A stretch of DNA of 64,000 nt from Bradyrhizobium hereditatis. Lineage in GTDB: Bacteria; Pseudomonadota; Alphaproteobacteria; Rhizobiales; Xanthobacteraceae. A program made the position numbers and the translations under genes. Shown here piece by piece: positions 24,527 through 31,301 of this stretch; position 1 is the first letter of the stretch, and every line of letters starts with the position of its first letter. The notes beneath the pieces were generated by a model that searched no databases, had not been told where the DNA came from, and saw nothing but the letters and a program-made list of their open reading frames with translations. Where the stretch lies: NCBI RefSeq assembly GCF_020329435.1, contig NZ_JAGKJK010000008.1, forward strand, positions 124,001-188,000. Reading direction: 5' to 3'.

Positions 24527-24724
24527 ATGCGACGCCAACCAGCCACGATCATCTGCGATGCCGCCAGATTGCGCGCACCGTCAGCGTCGTCGCTATCAGG
24601 CGATTGGCACGACGTCACCGGCCACCATCGCTATTACGGCAGTTCGGCCACGAATGGCGGCGAGCGCATCGTCGAGAACCGCCGCGGCCGCAGTCCTCGC
24701 TTGGTCGATCTCTGCGGCTTTTGA
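24527..24724 (+). CDS. Possible small protein with strong ribosome site
   Basis: A 65-codon frame whose ATG at 24527 is preceded by AAGGAG at a good seven-base distance. The product is basic (MRRQPATIICDAARLRAPSA, ending LVDLCGF) with no recognised domain. Coding character is weak, and the neighbouring frame contains a signal-like stretch, so a frameshift is possible. It ends just before the terminator hairpin of the convergent small transcript. Confidence 0.25.
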   Translation: MRRQPATIICDAARLRAPSASSLSGDWHDVTGHHRYYGSSATNGGERIVENRRGRSPRLVDLCGF

Positions 24725-24746
24725 TCCAAGACAGGTGCAAGCAAAA

Positions 24747-24774
24747 GGCGCGGCGGGATGGCTCCCGCCGCGCC
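24747..24774 (-). terminator. Terminator of the peptide-encoding small RNA
   Basis: A perfect 12-base stem GGCGCGGCGGGA/TCCCGCCGCGCC with a four-base loop. On the minus strand it is followed by TTTTGC. The plus-strand flank has no T-run, so it points to minus-strand termination. Confidence 0.8.
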
Positions 24775-24835
24775 CCAACTGTTGAACTCGCTGGTCCAGG
24801 GCTGAGAGCGCCCCGTTGCCAGGCCAGAACAAAGC

Positions 24836-24880
24836 CTAGCGGGCGATCCCAGCGAGGTGACAGCGCTTGGTATAAGACAC
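24836..24880 (-). CDS. 14-residue peptide MSYTKRCHLAGIAR
   Basis: A 14-codon frame starting with GTG at 24880 and ending TAG. It is preceded by AAGGAGGTGATCCA, which is complementary to essentially the whole 3' tail of 16S rRNA, far beyond the usual four to six bases. The peptide is basic, with single Cys and His residues in a KRCHLAG core. It lies 27 bases from the predicted transcript start. It could be a leader peptide that senses translation, a regulatory micropeptide, or a ribosome-binding decoy in which the frame is incidental. Its short length makes conservation testing decisive. Confidence 0.45.
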   Translation of the reverse strand: MSYTKRCHLAGIAR

Positions 24881-24914
24881 TGGATCACCTCCTTTCGTTG
24901 TTAACGGAAACATC

Positions 24915-24943
24915 AATATAGGCGGCGAATCAGCCGCTGTTAA
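24915..24943 (-). promoter_or_regulatory. Sigma-70-type promoter of small RNA
   Basis: On the minus strand TTAACA (24943-24938) and TATATT (24920-24915) are separated by exactly 17 bases; each matches consensus at five of six positions. The GC-rich spacer contains an inverted repeat (GCGGC/GCCGC) that could be an operator. Confidence 0.65.
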
Positions 24944-25028
24944 GGGTCCGACCGATGGCAGGAGGCTTGGATAGGGCTCCGAGGGCGGTTGAGGCCGCCA
25001 GCTTGGCGTGTTAGGTCAACGCCCAAGC

Positions 25029-25102
25029 GCGGGTGTAGCTCAATGGTAGAGCAGCAGCCTTCCAAGCTGAATACGAGGGTTCGATTCCCTTCACCCGCTC
25101 CA
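25029..25102 (+). tRNA. tRNA-Gly (anticodon UCC)
   Basis: Acceptor GCGGGTG pairs with CACCCGC. D arm TAGCTCAATGGTAGAGC, anticodon loop CTTCCAA carrying TCC, T arm AGGGTTCGATTCCCT, discriminator T and encoded CCA at 25100-25102. Confidence 0.96.
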
Positions 25103-25246
25103 GCCTTCGCTCGCGAAGCGGGAGAAGGCTGTCGCGCCGTAGCCCAACGGGCGAAGGCGGGCCTGTGGCCGCGAGCTACGGCCCGGCAAGCCATGGCGCT
25201 CGCCGGGAATGAATTTGTTTGAAGAGACGGACAGGCGGCAGGTCTG

Positions 25247-25621
25247 ATGCGCATCATCTACTTCAGCCTCGGTTGGGTGATGGTTGCGCTCGGCGTGATT
25301 GGCCTTGTGATGCCGCTGATGCCGGGGGTGGTTTTCCTGATCGTTGCAGCGTGGTGCTTTGCGCGCTCGTCGCCTCGGTTCGAGGCGTGGCTGCTGGATC
25401 ATCCGACGCTTGGCAGACCGCTACGGGATTGGCGCGCCGCCGGAGCCATCCCGCGGTCGGCGAAGGTCATGGCTTGCATCGGAATGACGATCGGCTTTGT
25501 CGTGTTCTGGTACAGCGTCGATCCGTCATTGCCGCTTGCCGCAGGCGTGGCGGCCATGTTCCTTGCCTGCGCCGCCTACGTCGTGTCGCGGCCGGCGATG
25601 GCAGATGAAAACGGCATCTAG
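25247..25621 (+). CDS. DUF454 (YbaN-like) inner-membrane protein
   Basis: A 124-residue inner-membrane protein of the DUF454/YbaN family. It opens IYFSLGWVMVALGVIGLVMP, continues with the family signature FARSSPRFEAWLLDHPTLGRP and a basic loop (LRDWRAAGAIPRSAK), and ends with two more hydrophobic helices. The gene starts about 145 bases after tRNA-Gly and is probably transcribed alone. No biochemical function is known for the family. Confidence 0.88.
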   Translation: MRIIYFSLGWVMVALGVIGLVMPLMPGVVFLIVAAWCFARSSPRFEAWLLDHPTLGRPLRDWRAAGAIPRSAKVMACIGMTIGFVVFWYSVDPSLPLAAGVAAMFLACAAYVVSRPAMADENGI

Positions 25622-25827
25622 CCGCGGTATCAGGTCCGGCTTGGTGCGATGAGCCTGCTACAGGTGTCACTCATTCAGAGGAGGTTCATCAGTGGTCTCC
25701 TTTCGACGGCCTGAGCGTTGCGCTCGGACGCGTCGCGGTTTGCGACCGATATAAGGGCGTGACGAGCGCAAGTCTCGGCGTATGTTCCTTGGGTAGTGGC
25801 GAGCACCGAAGCGGCGCTCGCCTTCCT

Positions 25828-26766
25828 TTAAGCCGAGGCAATGGCGCCGGAGGTCCGCGGCAGATCAAGGCGCCCATAGTTGGACAGCGTTCCGCCGAGG
25901 CGAGTGCGCAGTGCGCCCCTGATTTTTTGCAGTGCGCGAACCTCAATCTGCCGGACCCGTTCGCGGGACACGCCGAAGGTGGCACCCAGGTCCTCGAGGG
26001 TTGTCGGCTGTTCAGCCAGGAAACGCGCTCTGACGATGTGGCGCTCGCGAGGCGTCAGACTAGTCAGGGCCTCCTTCAGTGCGGTCCTTACCTGGTTGCG
26101 ATCTTGCGCCTCCGACAGCAAGGTTTCGGGATCTGGCGCCGGATCGAGCAGCCAATTCTGCATTTCCTCGGAACCGTCTTCCCGCGTCGTGGGCAGGTTG
26201 AGTGAAATGTCACCTCGCATCCTCCCGTTCATCTCGACCACCTCGCGGGAATCGACGTTCAGCTCGGCGGCAATATATTTTGCCTGTTCGGGTGACAGGT
26301 CGCTGTCCTCGCCTGCGGAAATCCGGCTTTTCAGCTTTCGCAGGTTGAAGAACAGCTTCTTTTGGGCAGCCGTCGTGCCGATTTTCACCAGCGACCAGGA
26401 CCTCAGAATGTACTCATGGATGGTCGCCTTGATCCACCACATCGCATAGGTGGAGAGCCGAACACCTTTTTCAGGGTTGAACCGCTTTACCGCATGCATC
26501 AGGCCCAGATTCGCCTCCGAGATCAGATCGGCGATGGGAAGGCCGTAGCCGCGATACCGCAGGGCCAGCTTCGCAGCCAGCCGGAGATGGCTTGTCACCA
26601 GGCGATAGGCCGCTTCGCGATCGCCGTGCTCGTGCCAGCGGCGCGCGTACATGGCTTCGTCGTCCGCACTCAGCAGCGGAAACTCGCGAACGACCGTAAG
26701 ATAGCGGGAGAGCCCGCCTTCCGAATGAAGCGCAGGTAGATTTGACAGAACAGACAGGGTGCTCAT
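25828..26766 (-). CDS. rpoH: Heat-shock sigma factor RpoH (sigma-32)
   Basis: A 312-residue sigma factor that directs RNA polymerase to heat-shock promoters. Region 2 is intact (SEANLGLMHAVKRFNPEKG, then LSTYAMWWIKATIHEYILRS), followed by the RpoH box QKKLFFNLRKLKSR, which separates sigma-32 from other group members. Region 4 holds FGVSRERVRQIEVRALQK. The ATG at 26766 follows AGGAGGAATTGGAT; this ribosome site is buried in a ROSE-like hairpin, so translation should rise with temperature. Bradyrhizobia carry several rpoH copies. This one heads away from, and lies beside, other ROSE-controlled genes, suggesting the rpoH1-like thermosensor-controlled copy. Confidence 0.93.
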   Translation of the reverse strand: MSTLSVLSNLPALHSEGGLSRYLTVVREFPLLSADDEAMYARRWHEHGDREAAYRLVTSHLRLAAKLALRYRGYGLPIADLISEANLGLMHAVKRFNPEKGVRLSTYAMWWIKATIHEYILRSWSLVKIGTTAAQKKLFFNLRKLKSRISAGEDSDLSPEQAKYIAAELNVDSREVVEMNGRMRGDISLNLPTTREDGSEEMQNWLLDPAPDPETLLSEAQDRNQVRTALKEALTSLTPRERHIVRARFLAEQPTTLEDLGATFGVSRERVRQIEVRALQKIRGALRTRLGGTLSNYGRLDLPRTSGAIASA

Positions 26767-26862
26767 ATCCAATTCCTCCTGAGAGCAAAGTGGGTGCGAG
26801 CTGCCGAGCATTGCGCTTGGACCCGGAGAGGCGCCCAAGCGCGTCAAGCCGGCGGCGTCCAC
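26767..26862 (-). promoter_or_regulatory. ROSE-like RNA thermosensor of rpoH
   Basis: The 5' leader of rpoH. The core hairpin (26769-26793) reads CCACUUUGCUCU, then CAGGAGGAAUUGG, on the RNA. UUU pairs with GAA of the ribosome site, one G is bulged, and CUCU pairs with AGGAG, the hallmark of ROSE elements with the UUGCU signature. An upstream eight-base stem GCGCTTGG/CCAAGCGC supports a multi-hairpin leader. Heating would melt the core and free AGGAGG. Confidence 0.82.
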
Positions 26863-26960
26863 AAAATGTCGTAACTTCCGGATTGTTCCGTTGAGATTGG
26901 CTTGAAAGCCAAAGGCGATCGGCGGCGCACAGGTGGAGGCGGCAGCCGAGGCGTTGCAGC

Positions 26961-27701
26961 TCAGGCTGCGCGTTCTGAAGCCGGCGCCACGCGCTCGACC
27001 GGCGCGTTTGCGCGCTCGAGAGCCAGCAATGCAAGCTCGACCTCGTGAAGGCGCGACGGCCGGCCGTTCTCCGGCATGCCCTCGTTGGTCGCCTGGTCGA
27101 TCAAATATTCGGTCCAGGCCCAGTCGATCAGGATCGAGCGTTTCGCATCGAGCGAAAGGCTGGCATCGCGCACCACCGCCATGGGTGAAGTCCAGCCTTC
27201 CTCGCCACGGCGATCGTGCCGGGCTTCCGCGCCGGCAACGGCTTTGTCGTAGCTTTCCTGAAGGGAACCAAGTCCCAGCCTTGCCAGGGTCGCATCGGAG
27301 AAGGCGCGTGTCATCTTATGCGGCATAGCCTGTAGCTCTTTCGCGTTCTGCTCCGGTCCGCCCTCAACGACGTACGGGATTTGCTGCCGCTCGGCATAGC
27401 GGATCGCTGCCTTGAGCGTCGGGAAGCTGAGTCCGACAGTCGCGAGCGGATCATCGTCGCCGGTCCATCCCATTAGGGGCTCAACATAGGGTGCGCTTCG
27501 ACGCTCGAAGACAAGCCGCCAGCCCTTGCTGCGAGAATTTCCGGAGGTCATCGCCGATCGCTGCGGCCGGAAGATGCGGGCTACCGCGTCCCTTGGAAAT
27601 AGGGACGGGGTCAAGCGCCCGTCGGGCATATGATCGTCATTGGCCGCAAAGGCCGCTTCTCGTCGTGTCTTCTTCAATCCGTTGATCGTGACTGTCTCCA
27701 T
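26961..27701 (-). CDS. NDUFS4-like (ETC complex I subunit) protein with extra C-terminal domain
   Basis: A 246-residue protein. Residues about 38-115 match the ETC complex I subunit/NDUFS4 family (ARIFRPQRSAMTSGNSRSKG, then WRLVFERRSAPYVEPLMGWT and FPTLKAAIRYAERQQIPY). True NDUFS4 proteins are about 100 residues in bacteria; here a linker and a second domain follow (about 171-225: VVRDASLSLDAKRSILIDWA, GRPSRLHEVELALLALE), resembling small helical modules I have seen in stress-related proteobacterial proteins. The ATG at 27701 has GGGAGGG before it. It follows two tiny genes on the same strand, the first led by a ROSE element, so heat control is likely. It is unlikely to be a normal complex I subunit. 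Confidence 0.75.
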   Translation of the reverse strand: METVTINGLKKTRREAAFAANDDHMPDGRLTPSLFPRDAVARIFRPQRSAMTSGNSRSKGWRLVFERRSAPYVEPLMGWTGDDDPLATVGLSFPTLKAAIRYAERQQIPYVVEGGPEQNAKELQAMPHKMTRAFSDATLARLGLGSLQESYDKAVAGAEARHDRRGEEGWTSPMAVVRDASLSLDAKRSILIDWAWTEYLIDQATNEGMPENGRPSRLHEVELALLALERANAPVERVAPASERAA

Positions 27702-27790
27702 TTTTCCCTCCCATTTCTGGCGAAGGAAAACCGCTTCCAGCCGCGCACGTGTCATTCGTCCGTACCGTTGCGGGCAGACCGGCCAGCCGG

Positions 27791-28030
27791 TCAGGAGGAG
27801 CACCCCTTGCAGATATCCGGAACGATATCCTCGGCCCGAAACGTCGGGCTTGCGCTGATCGCACGGTTGGGCCTCGTACTCCGACTGGACACCGGCTGCT
27901 GCGGCCCGTCCGTATGAACGACTGCGCTCGAATTGGTATGCTGCTGAGGCTTCTTCCGCTGCGCACCCGCCGCTTCGCTTGCGACGAACAGCATGGCGAA
28001 CGCGACGAAAGTTGCGAGTAGACCGCGCAT
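27791..28030 (-). CDS. Small exported protein in heat-shock operon
   Basis: A 79-residue protein. The ATG at 28030 lies behind GGGAGGAAGAG and gives a signal peptide (MRGLLATFVAFAMLFVASEA, cleaved near AGA-QRK). The mature part is basic and polar (QRKKPQQHTNSSAVVHTDG) and ends with two cysteines (DICKGCSS). It starts 16 bases after the stop of the 44-residue gene, so the two are almost certainly cotranscribed, and the NDUFS4-like gene follows after 89 bases. No family is recognised. The C-terminal C-x-x-C could bind metal or form a disulfide. Confidence 0.65.
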   Translation of the reverse strand: MRGLLATFVAFAMLFVASEAAGAQRKKPQQHTNSSAVVHTDGPQQPVSSRSTRPNRAISASPTFRAEDIVPDICKGCSS

Positions 28031-28046
28031 CACTCTTCCTCCCGCA

Positions 28047-28181
28047 TTACTTGTTGCGACGAGCGAGCCTGATGCGCCAATTCCTGACTGTCGCGGCTGT
28101 CTGACTGGCCAGTCGCTCCAGCAGACGGACGATTGTCCTGCTCAAACGGAGCGTAGACTGAACGTGAGATGTCATCTTCAT
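28047..28181 (-). CDS. 44-residue basic protein under ROSE control
   Basis: A 44-residue, strongly basic amphipathic helix candidate (MKMTSHVQSTLRLSRTIVRL, ending RIRLARRNK) with a heptad-like pattern of Leu/Val. The ATG at 28181 is preceded by GGGAGGATGTGGTT, and this ribosome site is sequestered in a hairpin matching the ROSE core of the divergent small heat-shock gene. A thermosensor in front of so short a frame argues that it is really translated. It is the first gene of a probable three-gene operon (28181 to 26961). It could be a membrane-binding stress peptide. No homologue is recognised. Confidence 0.62.
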   Translation of the reverse strand: MKMTSHVQSTLRLSRTIVRLLERLASQTAATVRNWRIRLARRNK

Positions 28182-28270
28182 AACCACATCCTCCCGAAAG
28201 CAACGTGGACTCCTTGGCGCCGTCTCCCTGGGGACCGGGCGCGCCAATCCCGCAAAGGCTTTGGCGGCGG
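28182..28270 (-). promoter_or_regulatory. ROSE-like RNA thermosensor of micro-operon
   Basis: Core hairpin at 28184-28208. On the RNA, CCACGUUGCUUUCGG is followed by GAGGAUGUGG. CCAC pairs with GUGG, GUU with the AUG-adjacent GAU, one G is bulged, and CU pairs with AG of the ribosome site. The loop is UUCG-like. Architecture and the UUGCU signature match the ROSE leaders at 26769 and 28471. A GC-rich upstream part extends to about 28270. Confidence 0.78.
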
Positions 28271-28389
28271 TCGATCTAGGTAAGTTCCGCGCGGGGTCAA
28301 GAGGTGCGACGCTCGGACGCGAGGGTGGCGAGAAAATGTGACGCACTCGCAGGTTGTGGCCTTGAAACCGAGCTAAATCCTTCTAGTTC

Positions 28390-28498
28390 TTTCGGTGTCA
28401 CAGGCGTGACGCCGGATGCTGTCAGGGTCCGGCCGAGGCGCCGCCGGGGATGTCCCGGCGTTGCTCCTATCCATGTTGCTCACAAGGAGGATGTGGCT
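28390..28498 (+). promoter_or_regulatory. ROSE-like RNA thermosensor of small heat-shock operon
   Basis: Core hairpin at 28471-28496: CCAUGUUGCUC, an ACAAG loop, then GAGGAUGUGG. The UUGCU signature faces AGGAGG with one bulged G. It is preceded by an auxiliary stem CGCCGGG/CCCGGCG (28442-28460). ROSE leaders are well known for small heat-shock genes of rhizobia. A CTTGAAA at 28361-28367 may be part of the promoter. Confidence 0.88.
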
Positions 28499-28951
28499 AT
28501 GGGAACCTACGATCTGTCCCCGCTCTGGCGTTCGAGCGTCGGCTTCGATCGCCTGTTCGACCTCGTCAACGACACGATGAACGACAGCGAAAATTATCCG
28601 CTGTACAACATCGAGCGTACCGGCGAGGACCAGTACCAGATCTCACTGGCGCTGGCGGGCTTCAGCCCGGAGGAGATCACCATCACCGCGGAGCAATCGA
28701 AGCTCACGGTCGAAGGCCGCAAGGCCGACAAGGGTGATCCCGACTACCTGTACCAGGGAATCTCAATGCGGCCGTTCCGCCGCCTCTTCAACCTGGCGGA
28801 CTATGTCCAGGTGAAGGACGCCGCCTTCGAGAACGGCATGCTGAAGATTGCATTGGTTCGGGAACTGCCGGAGGCGATGAAGCCGCGTCGTATCGCGATC
28901 GAGGTCATCGCCAACGACAACCAGCAAATCGAGCAGAAGCAGGCGGCCTGA
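28499..28951 (+). CDS. Small heat-shock protein (Hsp20, class A / IbpA-like)
   Basis: A 150-residue ATP-independent chaperone that binds unfolding proteins during heat stress. The N-terminus is typical of the IbpA-like class (MGTYDLSPLWRSSVGFDRLF). The alpha-crystallin domain spans about 38-130, with YNIERTGEDQYQISLALAGF and the end motif GMLKIALVRELPE. The tail contains the I-x-I-type RRIAIEVI. Translation is gated by the ROSE hairpin directly upstream. It is followed 96 bases later by a second, class C-type Hsp20 gene, the mixed pairing known from rhizobia. Confidence 0.94.
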   Translation: MGTYDLSPLWRSSVGFDRLFDLVNDTMNDSENYPLYNIERTGEDQYQISLALAGFSPEEITITAEQSKLTVEGRKADKGDPDYLYQGISMRPFRRLFNLADYVQVKDAAFENGMLKIALVRELPEAMKPRRIAIEVIANDNQQIEQKQAA

Positions 28952-29047
28952 CGGACTTCGCGTTCGAGGCTGCCGAACCGCCCGTGCGCGGCGTGGCCGC
29001 GCGCGTGAGCTCTGTCCAGTGAACCTAAAGAACAAAGGAGGACAATT

Positions 29048-29533
29048 ATGGCACTACGCGACCTTATCCCGTGGAACAACGGCTCTCGTGATTTGAGCCT
29101 GCACCGCAACGAGCCCAATCCGTTCCTCGCGCTTCATCGTGAGATGAATCGGCTGTTCGACGATGCGTTCCGCTCCTTCGATGTCGCTCCGTTCAGCTCG
29201 CAAGCGATGAGCTGGCCGAGCGTCGAGGTCGACGAGACCGAGAAGGAGGTCAAGGTCATCGCTGAACTTCCCGGTCTCCAGGAGAAGGACATCAACATCG
29301 AACTGAGGGATGGGCTGTTGACGATCAGCGGCGAGAAGAAGAGCGAGACCGAAGACAAGGAGCGTCGCTTCAGCGAGCGCTACTACGGGCGCTTCGAGCG
29401 TTCGATCCCGATCGATGATGTCGATCAGGACAAGGTTGGAGCGTCGTTCAAGGATGGCGTTCTCACCGTGACGCTGCCAAAGCTACCTGCCGCGCAGCAG
29501 AAGGTGAAACGGATCGCCATTAACGGCAAATAA
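29048..29533 (+). CDS. Small heat-shock protein (Hsp20, class C-like)
   Basis: A 161-residue Hsp20 chaperone distinct from its upstream neighbour. It begins MALRDLIPWNNGSRD, has FLALHREMNRLFDDAFRSFD, and then an alpha-crystallin domain (about 55-150) with VKVIAELPGLQEKDINIEL, GLLTISGEKKSE and the GVLTVTLPKLP end motif. The C-terminal VKRIAI is the I-x-I-type tail for oligomer assembly. AAGGAGG precedes the ATG with no ROSE hairpin of its own, so it relies on cotranscription with the ROSE-led gene. A GC-rich hairpin follows the stop. Confidence 0.94.
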   Translation: MALRDLIPWNNGSRDLSLHRNEPNPFLALHREMNRLFDDAFRSFDVAPFSSQAMSWPSVEVDETEKEVKVIAELPGLQEKDINIELRDGLLTISGEKKSETEDKERRFSERYYGRFERSIPIDDVDQDKVGASFKDGVLTVTLPKLPAAQQKVKRIAINGK

Positions 29534-29540
29534 CCGCGGG

Positions 29541-29567
29541 CGGGCGGGAGTTTGGTGCTCCCGCCCG
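29541..29567 (+). terminator. Hairpin after small heat-shock operon
   Basis: A perfect ten-base stem CGGGCGGGAG/CTCCCGCCCG with a seven-base loop, seven bases after the stop. There is no T-run, so it may be a stabilising 3' hairpin rather than an efficient terminator. Confidence 0.6.
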
Positions 29568-29684
29568 TACCGGTGGTTTGTCCCACCAAGGTCAGCCGCC
29601 GCTCTGGTCAGAAGCTCGACTGATCTTAGGAAGAGAGTGAATTGAAAGGAGCCAATCAAAGCAGCCAATGTAAGGAGCAGCACA

Positions 29685-30047
29685 ATGAACACTGCCTGGA
29701 AAAAAGACATGATCGCCGATGCGGTAAATCTTGTACTCGGCCTGGCCCTGTTCTTGTCACCATGGGCCCTTGGGTTCTCCGCTGAAAGTCCCACTAACTG
29801 GAATGCCTGGTTAAGCGGCCTCTTGGTCGCCGCGCTTGCAGTAGCAGCGCTGGCGGTGTTTGCCGAATGGCCGGAGTGGATGTCCCTCGCCGCCGGTGTG
29901 TGGGTCGCGCTATCGCCGTGGGTGCTGCAGTTCTCGTCTAATGCAACTGTCACACCACTCCATGTCGTAGCCGGACTCCTGGTGGCGGCCGCTGCTGCTC
30001 TGCGGATCTGGTTTGTGCACCAGAGCCATCCGCACGTGACAGCCTAA
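29685..30047 (+). CDS. SPW-repeat membrane protein
   Basis: A 120-residue inner-membrane protein with two SPW repeats: LALFLSPWALGFS (about 22-34) and WVALSPWVLQFS (about 73-84), each starting a pair of transmembrane helices, for four helices in total. AAGGAG precedes the ATG. The family has no known biochemical role. It follows the heat-shock genes but has its own leader, so operon membership is uncertain. A hairpin terminator follows. Confidence 0.9.
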   Translation: MNTAWKKDMIADAVNLVLGLALFLSPWALGFSAESPTNWNAWLSGLLVAALAVAALAVFAEWPEWMSLAAGVWVALSPWVLQFSSNATVTPLHVVAGLLVAAAAALRIWFVHQSHPHVTA

Positions 30048-30062
30048 TACCCTGATACTTGG

Positions 30063-30097
30063 CGAAGGGAGGGGGCTTCTGCCGCCTCCCTTCGTCT
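30063..30097 (+). terminator. Terminator-like hairpin
   Basis: CGAAGGGAGG (30063-30072) pairs with CCTCCCTTCG (30085-30094). The tail TCTTGT is only moderately T-rich. It lies 15 bases after the SPW gene. Confidence 0.6.
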
Positions 30098-30176
30098 TGT
30101 AGCTGCGGTGCATCAGGAGATGCCGCCGGCCGTCGTCAATCGTTGATCATGACGGCCGGCCGTCTCGGTAAGCGGT

Positions 30177-31301
30177 TCAATTGTCCTTGCGCGCGGCCGC
30201 CGGGGAAGCCTCGATGCCGTTGGCCGCGGCCGAAAGCGCCGCCATTGCTGATATCTGAAGTTGCGGGGCGGGCTGCTTGCGCAGCATTTTCTGGTAGATC
30301 TTGACGTAGTCCGCCGCCATCCGCGCAGCGGAGAAGCGCTCCTCAAAGCGGGCGCGGATCGCGCGGCGGTCCAGCGCCAGCAACTCCGGAACAGCGCGCA
30401 CCGCCTCGTCGACGCTCGAGACGATCCGGCCGGTCAGCCCGTCCTCGACGATTTCCGGCACCGATCCACACCGGAATGCCAGAACCGGCGTGCCGCAAGC
30501 CATGGCTTCGATCATCACCAGGCCGAACGGCTCGGGCCAGTCAATCGGGAACAGGAGGCCGGCCGCCTGGCCCAGGAATTCACCTTTGGCATTGTCGTTA
30601 ATCTCACCGATGAACTCGACGCCGCCTCCACCGAGCATCGGGGCGATGACGTTTTGGAAATACGCTTCGTCCACCTTGTCGACCTTGGCTGCGATCTTCA
30701 GCGGAAGACCCGCCGCGCGAGCAATCGCGATGGCGCGGTCAGGGCGTTTCTCAGGCGAGATGCGGCCGAGAAAGGCGAGATAGCCGCCGTGCGGGTCGAA
30801 GCTAGGCGCATGCAGGCCGCGCGGAAGCCCATGATAGACGGTGCCGACGAAATTCACGCCGGTAAGCGGCGCGCGTTGCGCGTTTGATATGGAGACCAGC
30901 GGCATGTCGGAAAATCGCCGGTAGAACGGCATGTGATCGGCGAGGTCCTGCCTGCCGTGAAGCGTCGTCAGCGTTCGGCCGCGCTCGGACCGGAACAGCG
31001 GGAAGTGCAGATAATCAACGTGGAAATGCAGAATGTCGAAGTCGTCGGCGCGTTCGCGCACCTTGTCCAGCATGATCATGTGGTGGGGAAGATGATCGCG
31101 GACGTCAGGATCAAGGCGCAGGGCGCGGGGCGCGCAGGGAACGAGTTCGGCGGAAGTGATGGAATCCTCGCTCGCAAACAGCGTCACCTGATGCCCCTGC
31201 CGCACCAGCTCCTCGGTCAGGTAGGCAACGACCCGCTCGGTTCCGCCATAGAGCCGCGGCGGCACGCTCTCGAAAAGCGGAGCAATTTGCGCAATCCTCA
31301 T
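30177..31301 (-). CDS. Family 4 glycosyltransferase
   Basis: A 374-residue GT-B fold retaining glycosyltransferase, transferring a sugar from a nucleotide-sugar donor. The acceptor-side N-terminus is MRIAQIAPLFESVPPRLYGG followed by TERVVAYLTEELVRQGHQV. The donor-binding half has YLAFLGRISPEKRPDRAI and the E-x7-E region PEPFGLVMIEAMACGTPVLA, then GSVPEIVEDGLTG. The ATG at 31301 has GGAGAG six bases upstream; a much longer in-frame extension to 31694 is rejected. No other polysaccharide gene is nearby, so the product is unknown; glycolipid or stress polysaccharide synthesis is possible. Confidence 0.9.
   Translation of the reverse strand: MRIAQIAPLFESVPPRLYGGTERVVAYLTEELVRQGHQVTLFASEDSITSAELVPCAPRALRLDPDVRDHLPHHMIMLDKVRERADDFDILHFHVDYLHFPLFRSERGRTLTTLHGRQDLADHMPFYRRFSDMPLVSISNAQRAPLTGVNFVGTVYHGLPRGLHAPSFDPHGGYLAFLGRISPEKRPDRAIAIARAAGLPLKIAAKVDKVDEAYFQNVIAPMLGGGGVEFIGEINDNAKGEFLGQAAGLLFPIDWPEPFGLVMIEAMACGTPVLAFRCGSVPEIVEDGLTGRIVSSVDEAVRAVPELLALDRRAIRARFEERFSAARMAADYVKIYQKMLRKQPAPQLQISAMAALSAAANGIEASPAAARKDN

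Larger units (their letters stand above)
24742..24907 (-). ncRNA. Candidate ~165-nt peptide-encoding small RNA
   Basis: A self-contained minus-strand transcription unit: a near-consensus promoter (24915-24943), predicted start near 24907, a 14-codon frame with an extended Shine-Dalgarno (24836-24880), about 60 bases of untranslated RNA and a strong terminator (24747-24774). The next minus-strand gene starts 400 bases later at 24333, beyond the terminator, so this is not simply its leader. The layout resembles a trans-acting leader-peptide RNA. I do not recognise the RNA family. Evidence is from sequence only. Confidence 0.55.

Noticed and set aside
24880..24898. Seventeen bases (CTGGATCACCTCCTTTC) identical to the 3' end of 16S rRNA on the plus strand
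   Set aside because: No other 16S or spacer sequence surrounds it. On the minus strand it is an extended Shine-Dalgarno before a small frame with promoter and terminator, which explains it better than an rRNA fragment.
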